Origin: Brocadia sp040048245
GTDB taxonomy: Bacteria > Planctomycetota > Brocadiia > Brocadiales > Brocadiaceae
Reading direction: 5' to 3'
NCBI GenBank assembly: GCA_040048245.1
Contig: JABRVT010000042.1
Span: 7,001 to 71,000 of the forward strand
Length of the DNA stretch: 64,000 bases
Below the pieces are notes generated by a model, which did not search any database, was not told where the DNA came from, and saw only the letters and a program-made list of their open reading frames with translations. Below, piece by piece: positions 42,263-50,079 of this stretch (the first letter of the stretch is position 1; the number at the start of each line of letters is the position of its first letter). The translations under genes and the position numbers were made by a program.

Positions 42263-43021
42263 CTATGACTTAACCAATCCCCAGCGTTCGCGCATGTGCC
42301 TTTCTACTTTCATGAAAAACAGACGGTCAACCAGGATACCGATCAGAATGATTACCAGCATTACGGCGATGACCTGGCTCATATCATTCAATTCCCGTCC
42401 GATCATCAAAAGATGTCCCAATCCCAGGCATACAATCAATAATTCACCGGCCATTAACGAACGCCAGGCAAAAGACCAACCCTGTTTCATTCCTATAATG
42501 ATATGCGGAAGGGCAGCCGGAATAATCACTTCTAAATATAATTTCAGTCCTTTTGCCCCCATGGTCTTCGCTGCACGGATATAGAGTGATGGTACACTTT
42601 TTACCCCTGCATCTGTTGCAATTGTAATGGAAAGCACGGCGCCCATAAAAACCAGAAATATGATTGCCCTGTCGTTCAAACCAAACCAGAGCAATGCAAG
42701 CGGCAACCAGCAAATAGTCGGCAATGTTTGTAAACCGGAAATCAGGGAACCGAGTGTCTCTTCAAAAATCCGAAACCTTCCGATAAGTAAACCCAGAAAA
42801 ATGCCAGCACCAATAGAAATCCCGTAACCAATGGCAATTCTTTTCATACTAATCGCTATCCCTATAAGAAGGCTCTGATCCCTAAATCCTCGGGCCAGTG
42901 TCTTACATACGGAAACAGGAGAAGGGAGGATATATTCGGGCCATATACCCCACCAAAACAACATCTCCCAGAGGGTTATAAGAAGGACAAAAAAAATCAC
43001 TCTTTTCAGTATACTATACAT
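42263..43021 (-). CDS. ABC transporter permease, nitrate/sulfonate/taurine type
   Basis: 252 aa inner-membrane protein with about six TMs. The EAA loop is clear: YIRAAKTMGAKGLKLYLEVI then IPAALPHIIIGMKQGWSFAW, as in SsuC/TauC/NrtB. The N-terminal LWEMLFWWGIWPEYILPSP is also typical of this family. It completes a three-gene importer with the ATPase three bases upstream and the lipoprotein upstream of that. The last residues (MRERWGLVKS) match the family's usual C-terminus. Substrate not determinable; nitrate, nitrite, sulfonate or bicarbonate are the usual ones. Confidence 0.88.
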   Translation of the reverse strand: MYSILKRVIFFVLLITLWEMLFWWGIWPEYILPSPVSVCKTLARGFRDQSLLIGIAISMKRIAIGYGISIGAGIFLGLLIGRFRIFEETLGSLISGLQTLPTICWLPLALLWFGLNDRAIIFLVFMGAVLSITIATDAGVKSVPSLYIRAAKTMGAKGLKLYLEVIIPAALPHIIIGMKQGWSFAWRSLMAGELLIVCLGLGHLLMIGRELNDMSQVIAVMLVIILIGILVDRLFFMKVERHMRERWGLVKS

Positions 43022-43024
43022 TTC

Positions 43025-43969
43025 TCAAATCCCTCCTCCAATATCCGTCTTTGCAGGCGCTTCCGTTGTGCATTTTATATCACACTCTGTGCACGAATCC
43101 GCATCCATCTCACATTTCACCACCTTATCAATCTCGGCCTTTAGCTCTTTCATGATCCTTGTGGAATATTCTGCCACATGCACATCATTGTCATCGCGGG
43201 GTCTTGGTAGATCAACAAAAAACTCCTTTTTAATCCTGCCTGGCGAGGTAGAGAGGATAAAGATACGATCCGCCAAACATACCGCCTCGCGAATATTGTG
43301 GGTAACAAACATGATTGTCTTCTTTGTCTTCATCCATATGTTCTGCAATTCAAAGTGTAATATCCACCTCGTCTGCGCATCCAGCGCAGAAAAGGGTTCA
43401 TCCATCAAAAGCATATCCGGATTCATCGCAAGCGCTCTGGCTATTGCCACCCGCTGCTTCATCCCGCCGGACAGTTCATGTACGTGGGAATTCTGAAATT
43501 TTGTCAGATGAACCATTTTGAGGTACTCAAGGGCGATATTTCGTCTTTCTCTGCTATTAATACCTTTCAACTTTAAGCCAAACTCAACGTTTTTGATCAC
43601 GTTGAGCCAGGGGAAAAGGGCTGCTTCCTGAAATATAACAACCCGGTCTGTTCCCGCGCCGCTGACCCTGCGGCCATTCGCCCACACCTCCCCCGAATCC
43701 GCCTTTTCAAGCCCTGCAACAATGTTCATTAGGGTAGTCTTCCCGCATCCTGAAGGTCCGACAAGACATACAAATTCCCCCTGTTTTATTTCGAAGTTTA
43801 TATCCTCCAGCACATAGACGCTCCCATTTTTTGACTGAAATGATTTCGATACGTGCCGAATGCGTAAATTTGGCTTTACGTCATTTACACCGGGTATTTC
43901 CATTTTGGTATCAACTCTTTCATGATCCAATTCAATAATCCCTTCAATTCCAGCGCTTTCTAACATCAT
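43025..43969 (-). CDS. ABC transporter ATP-binding protein with Cys-rich C-terminal tail
   Basis: 314 aa, longer than the ~255 of SsuB/TauB/NrtD because of extensions at both ends. Core: VGPSGCGKTTLMN Walker A, HELSGGMKQRVAIARAL signature, LLMDEPFSALD Walker B, VTHNIREAV switch. The N-terminal ~33 residues precede the fold (NLRIRHVSKSF). The C-terminal ~35 residues contain four Cys (C-x6-C-x2-C-x3-C in KCEMDADSCTECDIKC), which could bind a metal or Fe-S cluster or be redox-sensitive. It is coupled to the permease (3 bases) and lies 301 bases below the binding-protein gene across a repeat. Confidence 0.88.
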   Translation of the reverse strand: MMLESAGIEGIIELDHERVDTKMEIPGVNDVKPNLRIRHVSKSFQSKNGSVYVLEDINFEIKQGEFVCLVGPSGCGKTTLMNIVAGLEKADSGEVWANGRRVSGAGTDRVVIFQEAALFPWLNVIKNVEFGLKLKGINSRERRNIALEYLKMVHLTKFQNSHVHELSGGMKQRVAIARALAMNPDMLLMDEPFSALDAQTRWILHFELQNIWMKTKKTIMFVTHNIREAVCLADRIFILSTSPGRIKKEFFVDLPRPRDDNDVHVAEYSTRIMKELKAEIDKVVKCEMDADSCTECDIKCTTEAPAKTDIGGGI

Positions 43970-44017
43970 CTACCACCTCCAAAAACTCTTAAGTTAGTCC
44001 CCTGGTTTATTAAGGGG

Positions 44018-44199
44018 GATTTTTACGATTCTTTGCCGGTTCACTCATCCTTGACTCATCCTTGATTGAACCGAAACATTTGGTATAATCTCTTATCACT
44101 GCACAAGTTCAAACCTTAAAGCACCATTCAAACTAAATGGTTCAATCTGCAAGATTGAATCAGCCCAAAATGTAGAACGAAGAAATTCTTCGTTTTACA
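44018..44199. repeat. Copy of the dispersed ~134-bp repeat plus flanking palindromes, in a 301-bp gene-free gap
   Basis: Three parts. 44018-44037 repeats the flank of the C/G element at 20235. 44051-44164 aligns with 51911-52039 (shared blocks: TGATTGAACC, AACATTTGG, CTTATCAC, ATTCAAA, ATGGTTCAATCTGCAAGATTGAATCAGC in two pieces), lacking about 16 bases at the other copy's palindrome. 44171-44199 is a 14-base-arm palindrome with one mismatch (TGTAGAACGAAGAA / TTCTTCGTTTTACA). The gap 43970-44270 lies between the binding-protein and ATPase genes and shows no gene. Confidence 0.65.
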
Positions 44200-44270
44200 A
44201 CCTCAGCTTTGAAGTCTTAGCATCAAATTAAACAGGTTAAATTCCTTACCATTCAATCATCTGTTGTTAC

Positions 44271-45311
44271 CTATTGTTCACTTACCTGTGGTAATGCTCT
44301 CTCTTTGAGCACCCCGTTGAGGAATCTTAAGTCAACCAGCCCTGATAAGTCAGGCATTTGTTCACCCAAAAAACCTGCATGATACGCCATTTCTGCATAA
44401 GAGAAGAGCGAGGGAACAACGGGATCATACGTAATTTCAAACCTGGAAAAGGCATCATTAATTATTTCTTTCGGGATGTTAATTCCAGAAAGCGCCTTAA
44501 TTTGGTCACAAACAACAACCTTTGCCTTGCGGGGATGCCGGCTGATCCAGCGTGTGATTTTTACATGGGCAGCCAGCCATCGCCTGACCCGTTCTGGATA
44601 TTTTTCCAGAAAATCTGTCCTGACAATCATCAGCGTGGAACTAAACCTGCCATCTTTCCACAACATCCTTTCATCAAGAAAGATCTCTCCGCCTGCCTGC
44701 TTAATAAGCCTTGTTCCCCACGGTTCAGGCACCCAGGCGCCGTCGATTTGTTTCCTCATAAAGAGATTTAGAATATCAGGATTACGCAAGGGAAGGATAT
44801 TAACCGTCCCGCCATTTTCCTTTGGCTTCAAACCGCACTTTCTGATATATCCCCGGAGGGCAATATCCTGCGTGTTCCCAAGCTGCGGCGTGGCAATCCT
44901 TTTTCCAGAAAGGTCTGTATCCTTTTTTATAGCAGAGTCCGGCCTTACCACAAATAACGCCCCTCCACTTGCTACACCCGAAACCACCTTAAATGCCCTG
45001 CCACCTGACCGTACATAACCATTTATCGCCGGACTCGGACCAACATACGCAATGTCTATATCTCCTGCAAACACGGCCTCGATAATAGACGGCCCTGCAT
45101 TAAACAGAGTTGGCTTTATTTTGATCTTGGGACCCAGATATGTAGCAAAAGTACCATCAGCCATCCCAATGACGGCCGGCGCATGGGTGATATTCGGAAA
45201 ATATCCTACCCGAATCGCAGAGTCGTTTATCCTCCTTGAACAGGCACCGCCCGCAACAATGGAAAAGAACAGAAGTAATAAATAAACCCAGATTTTCAAA
45301 ATATTCGCCAT
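44271..45311 (-). CDS. ABC transporter substrate-binding lipoprotein (nitrate/sulfonate/taurine family)
   Basis: 346 aa. Signal with lipobox VAGGACS (Cys ~25), so anchored in the membrane. The binding fold is of the SsuA/TauA/NrtA group: IRVGYFPNITHAPAVIGMAD, ALFNAGPSIIEAVFAGDIDI (close variant), YVGPSPAINGYVRSGG, FVVRPDSAIKKDTDLSGKRI, GNTQDIALRGYI, IDGAWVPEPWGTRL. First transporter gene after the Rrf2 regulator (70 bases) and upstream of ATPase and permease. In an anammox host, nitrate/nitrite or sulfonate are reasonable ligands, but the sequence does not decide this. Confidence 0.87.
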   Translation of the reverse strand: MANILKIWVYLLLLFFSIVAGGACSRRINDSAIRVGYFPNITHAPAVIGMADGTFATYLGPKIKIKPTLFNAGPSIIEAVFAGDIDIAYVGPSPAINGYVRSGGRAFKVVSGVASGGALFVVRPDSAIKKDTDLSGKRIATPQLGNTQDIALRGYIRKCGLKPKENGGTVNILPLRNPDILNLFMRKQIDGAWVPEPWGTRLIKQAGGEIFLDERMLWKDGRFSSTLMIVRTDFLEKYPERVRRWLAAHVKITRWISRHPRKAKVVVCDQIKALSGINIPKEIINDAFSRFEITYDPVVPSLFSYAEMAYHAGFLGEQMPDLSGLVDLRFLNGVLKERALPQVSEQ

Positions 45312-45381
45312 CTTTTGGAAGTCACATCAAAATACAACAAATTCTACCGTTTTAATAGATATTTAACCAAAAATTTATTTA

Positions 45382-45840
45382 CTATATCGAATACGTTAGC
45401 ACGTCACTAGTTCTCTTTTCCAGCGAATCCCTGACACGCTTGCACATATCAGCAAAAGTCATTGTATCCAGGACATCTGTAATTGCATTCCTAATGTCCA
45501 TCATCACACCCCGTACGACACAGGTAACTTCTTCTGAACATGGCTTGTAAGATATTTTACTCACACAATCTACCGGCGCAATTGCACCATCAAGCGCGCG
45601 AATCACTTCCCCTAATGTAATCAGATCAGGCGACCTTGCCAGTTCGTAACCACCCTTAAGTCCTATCCTGCTGTTGAGTATGCCTGCTTTCCTGAGGGTA
45701 AGCAGGATGTTTTCTAAAAATTTTTGCGGAATCTTTTCCTTTGCAGAAATTTCTTTGATCTGCACAGCGCCCTGTTTATAATTCATGGAAAGATATATCA
45801 TGGCACGTAAGGCATAATCACTTTTTTTAGATAGTTTCAT
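45382..45840 (-). CDS. Rrf2-family transcriptional regulator with three Cys
   Basis: About 152 aa from the ATG at 45840, preceded by GGCAGGTGA; 26 open codons upstream are probably untranslated. Winged helix: MKLSKKSDYALRAMIYLSMN, VQIKEISAKEKIPQKFLENI, LRKAGILNSRIGLKGGYELA, LGEVIRALDGAIAPVDC. Cys pattern is C-x8-C-x5-C (DCVSKISYKPCSEEVTC), close to but wider than the C-x5-C-x5-C of IscR, suggesting Fe-S or redox sensing. It lies 70 bases upstream of the binding-protein gene and behind its own strong promoter, so it likely controls the ABC operon and itself. Confidence 0.87.
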   Translation of the reverse strand: MKLSKKSDYALRAMIYLSMNYKQGAVQIKEISAKEKIPQKFLENILLTLRKAGILNSRIGLKGGYELARSPDLITLGEVIRALDGAIAPVDCVSKISYKPCSEEVTCVVRGVMMDIRNAITDVLDTMTFADMCKRVRDSLEKRTSDVLTYSI

Positions 45841-45890
45841 AAATATCACCTGCCTATTATAACAATATAATATATAGAGAATTAGTAGAC

Positions 45891-45918
45891 ATTCTAACAA
45901 AATACCAGTAAATGTCAA
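45891..45918 (-). promoter_or_regulatory. Predicted promoter of the rrf2-ABC unit
   Basis: Minus-strand TTGACA (complement of 45913-45918), 16 bases, TAGAAT (complement of 45891-45896). The 50 bases between it and the start codon at 45840 are very AT-rich (CTATATATTATATTG), where an Rrf2 operator could lie. Confidence 0.6.
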
Positions 45919-45937
45919 CTGTTTTTAAACTGCCTTC

Positions 45938-47635
45938 TCACATTGTTTCTACAGCCATAATAATGGCTTTATCCAGCGTATTAAATTTTTCTATATAATC
46001 AAGACGTTCACTCCGTAAATCAGATACCTGGCTGATAATGTTATCCGCATCATAGAATTTCTCGATATTATACCTGGATAAATCCATACCATCTACAAAA
46101 GTTGGCACCTCAAGATTCCAGTATTTATCGTTGCCCCACTTATTAGTACCGCGCACGATACCCCGGATAATAGCGGACATCTCCGGGATCTCTACCCGTT
46201 GTACCTTGCGCTTAAAAACCTTTACACCGTCTGGATGATTTTCGATAATCTCCCCAAGGCCACCCGTATTCAACTGATAGCATTGAACCTTGCCTTCGTG
46301 TCGTTTCACAAAATCATAGAACCAATTTCCTTCATACGATTTGTCCCCTATAATAAACGGATTTGTACCCACCTCCCTGACAGACTCTCCAGCACGTTTT
46401 GGATCACCGGCGGACGTCTCAATGGATTCACCCAGCATAAAGGCTGCTGCGGCCTGTTCAGGAGTAAGCCTGGCGGCAAGGGGTACCACGGTATGGCGGC
46501 GAGTAATAAAGGCGACAATCAGTCCATCCATCTCAGCAACAGGAGGTAAATTAATGCTGTTTGAAATATATGGTCTTAGATCTTCCCGCATCATAATCCC
46601 ACGTCCGTTACTGGTCAATGTATCGTCTTCAAAATAGAGATTCCCTTCATAATCAATCATCACATTTTCAAAGATTGCATCTCGGGATGTTGCCGCCTTG
46701 TAAATGATCGGCTGAGTCACAGGATCAAGCCCTTCGGTCTTTAAATAGAACCCGCGCTCGGAACCATATGCAGAACCATCTTTCCTGAGAAAGACCACGT
46801 CATCCTGAAGTATCTCAATACCTTCATCCTTATCGTTTAATCCGTGCGTATGACAGGTATGAGTCGTCTTCCCGGTGCCACTCATCCCAAAGATGAGCAT
46901 CCCGTATCTTCTCAGACGACCATCCGGCCCTCTGGCCTTTAAAATCTTAGAACCTGCGTGCAGACCTAGCATCCCCCTCTGTTTTGCATTCCACATGGCC
47001 ATCCTCAGGAATCCTTTTTTGGACTCACCGTAATAATCCGTCCCCAAAACAATTGTTGTACTTATCTCCGGAAAGACCAGAATTTGCCGTTCACCCTCCT
47101 GCCACTCAGGAATATAAACGATGTACTGTTTTGGCTCCCCGTCAGGCCTGACCGGAAAGAGAGTCGCCCACGTCATATAGGCAAGCCTGATCATCTCCGG
47201 CCTCTGGATGGAAACAAAAATATTACAATTCGGTGAAAATTCATCATTGTTTCCCATTGTTCGATTGACCCGAACAATGGGCGCCAGTTTAACATACTCT
47301 TCCAGAGAACATAATGTTTTGTGAAGGTTATTCATGATCTCCGTTTGTTGTGGATTAAGCGTCTTCTGACGAACAGCATCGCTTCCAATGTAAACGGTTA
47401 CTTTTGCGCTGCGATTCTTAACGGTAGAATGGACAGCCACGTTCCCAAATTTTGTAAACGATGCAAATCGTTCCGCGCTCCGGCGCAATGTCCAGTCGCT
47501 GGAATTAATGACATTTGGAGCGTCCTTTAAATATTCTAAAATCCGTTTTATCTGAAATTCTTCTCTGGAAGGAGGTGTCGCTGGCATTTCGAAAATCCTT
47601 TCATCAGTCTGCGATGTGATTATTAAATCATACAT
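45938..47635 (-). CDS. pckA: Phosphoenolpyruvate carboxykinase (ATP)
   Basis: 565 aa. Converts oxaloacetate and ATP to phosphoenolpyruvate in gluconeogenesis, or the reverse. Motifs: VFPEISTTIVLGTDYYGESK with KKGFLRMAMWNAKQRGMLGL (metal and substrate site), the GMSGTGKTTHT kinase-1a P-loop, EILQDDVVFL (kinase 2), ENVMIDYEGNLYF and AFITRRHTVVPLAARLTPEQ. The N-terminus carries SVIRVNRTMGNNDEF-like and CNIFVS segments. The usual GDDEH is replaced by LQDDV, a variant seen in some PckA-like enzymes. Single gene; the 179 bases upstream show no clear promoter. Confidence 0.9.
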   Translation of the reverse strand: MYDLIITSQTDERIFEMPATPPSREEFQIKRILEYLKDAPNVINSSDWTLRRSAERFASFTKFGNVAVHSTVKNRSAKVTVYIGSDAVRQKTLNPQQTEIMNNLHKTLCSLEEYVKLAPIVRVNRTMGNNDEFSPNCNIFVSIQRPEMIRLAYMTWATLFPVRPDGEPKQYIVYIPEWQEGERQILVFPEISTTIVLGTDYYGESKKGFLRMAMWNAKQRGMLGLHAGSKILKARGPDGRLRRYGMLIFGMSGTGKTTHTCHTHGLNDKDEGIEILQDDVVFLRKDGSAYGSERGFYLKTEGLDPVTQPIIYKAATSRDAIFENVMIDYEGNLYFEDDTLTSNGRGIMMREDLRPYISNSINLPPVAEMDGLIVAFITRRHTVVPLAARLTPEQAAAAFMLGESIETSAGDPKRAGESVREVGTNPFIIGDKSYEGNWFYDFVKRHEGKVQCYQLNTGGLGEIIENHPDGVKVFKRKVQRVEIPEMSAIIRGIVRGTNKWGNDKYWNLEVPTFVDGMDLSRYNIEKFYDADNIISQVSDLRSERLDYIEKFNTLDKAIIMAVETM

Positions 47636-47814
47636 TCGGTGGCTTTTTGTGCATCTGATAAGGGCAAGATAACCTCATCCCTACATCCACATCGAATTTT
47701 CTAACGTTAAAACACAAATTTACCTTTAAAAAGACACCGAATTCAATTTAAAATTTTCTATTTTAATTTTTCACTTCCCCATTTTACATCTCTGATTTAT
47801 TCGGGTCAGGAGGG

Positions 47815-50079
47815 TTAAGGGGAATTTGTTTCCTTACTATCGTCCTGATTACAATTGGAGAGACTGTAACAGCAGACCCTGTTTCGGCCCGTCCTCTTTG
47901 CCATATATAATGCCTCATCGGCCTTTTTTATAAGATCTTCCGCACTGGTCGCATCCTGTGGAAAGGAGGCGATACCGATACTTACCGACAATTGTGATCT
48001 TATCCCGTCGTGTTTAAACGGGTAGGCGTAAATGGTAGAGCGTATCCGCTCGGCGATAGCAACTGCCCACGGTATATCAGCATCCCTCAATATTACGGCA
48101 AATTCTTCCCCGCCATACCTGGCACATACGTCGACGACCCTAACGTCCGTCCTGATTATATCGCCCACAGTTCTCAAAATCTGATCACCTGTCTGATGGC
48201 CGTATGCATCATTAAAATGTTTAAAGTGGTCGATATCGATCATGAGAAGAGAAACAGGATACCGGTAACGCCTGGAACCCTCAATGTTTTCATCCAGTCT
48301 TCTTTGAAATTCCTTATGATTCAGAAGGCCGGTAAGCCCATCGGTAATGGCAAGCTGCCTGACTTCTCCAAACAATTTTGCATTTTCTATTGCAACGGCC
48401 GCCTGGTAGGCCAGGTTAAAGAGAATTTCTTCATCCTCCAGGGTAAATCGCTCCTCGCTAACCTTATTGGCCAGAAACAGCCCGCCAATGACTTTATAGT
48501 TTATTTTAATCGGTACGCCCAAAAGCGTATGGACCGGCGGATGATTTGCGGGCAGGCTTACAAGGTATTGGTCATTTGTAACATTATCCAGCCGTATGGA
48601 CAGGCCTTTTGTCAGCACCATCCCCAGAAACCCGCAAGACTGCACCATAGCTTTAGCGCCCACAGCCTTCAACGGCGCTACACCTCCAAACAATTCTCCC
48701 ATTGGTCGGTCTTCAACATAAACTGCTTCCGATAAATTTGGCAGGGAAACCTTGAAATATTTAATCTCTTCACCACCCTCATCCAGCAGAAGAAGGGCAC
48801 TCATCTCGGCATTAACCAGTCTTCTGGCAACATTGGCAATATCCTGCAATAACCTTTCAGTCTCAATATTGGAATGCACTTCTATTGCCACATCATTAAG
48901 ATACTTGAGCTGTTCGATCTTCCGCTTAACAGAAGCGATCATGAAATTAAATGTCCTTCCTAACTGTCCAATCTCATCGCCGCTGGTAAAAGGGACTTCT
49001 CTGGTAAAATTACCCCTTGCAATCTCCTTCGATATAGAGGCAAAGATATTAATACGTTTTGCTCCCAGCCGTCCAATAACAATAGATACCCCTGCAATGA
49101 GACAGGCTATAATACCGGCAATGCTGAAAACATAAGTTTTCTGGCTCTTCACTGGAGCAAGGAAGGTCTCTTCTGGTATTGTACAAATAACCCGCCACCC
49201 GTTATCCATAACCCTGAGCACAGAATGATAGGTAGATGTTCCTACAATCAGCCTGTGCTGGAAATAATGCGACAGAAACGGCCTCGTCACCGCATTCATT
49301 ACCTCCGGTATGTCGGTAGATAAAATCTCCTTTATATCGCCTCCATACCGTTTTTCCTTCAGAATTTGTCCTGCAACCTCTGGCTTTAAAGACACCCACG
49401 ACTTAAAAACAAGGTCTGGCCTTGAGGAGTGCGCAATACGCACCCCGTCTGAATTGGACAGTATTACCACATTTCCCTCCCCGATCCTTCCGTTCTCATA
49501 TGTAATAATCTCCCATAATTCTTCCGCCCTGCACTGGAAGACTGCAACCCCGCATATTTTATCTCTGTCACGGATGGGCACGCTGAAATAAATACACGAT
49601 ATCCCGCCATCTACACTTGGCGCAGAAACGCACCTTTTCCCATTCATCGCCTCATGGAAAAAGGATCTCGTGGCGTAATCTCCCTCTGCCGCAGTGCCTG
49701 TGCTCAACACTACACGCCCGCTGTTATCTAAAAGAATCATGGCTAAAAAGTCTGGGTCTATACGCAGCCTCGCACGAAAGAAAGAAGTAATCTGTGAGAG
49801 GTCGTGAAGATTGTTTTCTCTGCTTACCCTGAGTATGCGTGCAAGCTGCGGTATCCTTACAAGCCCGTTAATGTGCCTGAACTTGAAATTTATATAGTTT
49901 TGAATGGTCCCTGAAACGCTTTTTGCCTGCACATCAAGGGTATGGATTGTTTGTTCCGTCAGCTTGATCTTCGCCAACCGGTAAAACCCGTATGTTACGG
50001 TAAGAAGCGGCAGGATAGATACCAGCAGAAGAACGATAAGAAGTTTTACACCGATGGGTAGATTTTTCAATAGCTTCAC
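47815..50079 (-). CDS. Membrane diguanylate cyclase: dCACHE-HAMP-GAF-GGDEF
   Basis: 754 aa. TM1 (~12-32, VKLLIVLLLVSILPLLTVTY), a double-CACHE periplasmic sensor (~35-310; FFHEAMNGKR, SNSDGVRIAHSS, VFKSWVSLKPEV), TM2 (~315-335), HAMP (~340-395), coiled-coil, GAF (~405-565) and a GGDEF domain. The active loop is GGEEF (RYGGEEFAVIL) and an inhibitory I-site RVVD lies exactly five residues before it, so it should make c-di-GMP with product inhibition. Its start overlaps the HD-GYP gene's stop by four bases. The sensor domain is clearly related to that of the HD-GYP partner. Confidence 0.92.
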   Translation of the reverse strand: MKLLKNLPIGVKLLIVLLLVSILPLLTVTYGFYRLAKIKLTEQTIHTLDVQAKSVSGTIQNYINFKFRHINGLVRIPQLARILRVSRENNLHDLSQITSFFRARLRIDPDFLAMILLDNSGRVVLSTGTAAEGDYATRSFFHEAMNGKRCVSAPSVDGGISCIYFSVPIRDRDKICGVAVFQCRAEELWEIITYENGRIGEGNVVILSNSDGVRIAHSSRPDLVFKSWVSLKPEVAGQILKEKRYGGDIKEILSTDIPEVMNAVTRPFLSHYFQHRLIVGTSTYHSVLRVMDNGWRVICTIPEETFLAPVKSQKTYVFSIAGIIACLIAGVSIVIGRLGAKRINIFASISKEIARGNFTREVPFTSGDEIGQLGRTFNFMIASVKRKIEQLKYLNDVAIEVHSNIETERLLQDIANVARRLVNAEMSALLLLDEGGEEIKYFKVSLPNLSEAVYVEDRPMGELFGGVAPLKAVGAKAMVQSCGFLGMVLTKGLSIRLDNVTNDQYLVSLPANHPPVHTLLGVPIKINYKVIGGLFLANKVSEERFTLEDEEILFNLAYQAAVAIENAKLFGEVRQLAITDGLTGLLNHKEFQRRLDENIEGSRRYRYPVSLLMIDIDHFKHFNDAYGHQTGDQILRTVGDIIRTDVRVVDVCARYGGEEFAVILRDADIPWAVAIAERIRSTIYAYPFKHDGIRSQLSVSIGIASFPQDATSAEDLIKKADEALYMAKRTGRNRVCCYSLSNCNQDDSKETNSP

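Noticed and set aside
48010..48735. 241-aa plus-strand open frame inside the diguanylate cyclase
   Set aside because: Antisense to conserved GAF/GGDEF coding sequence; no start signals or recognisable domain.
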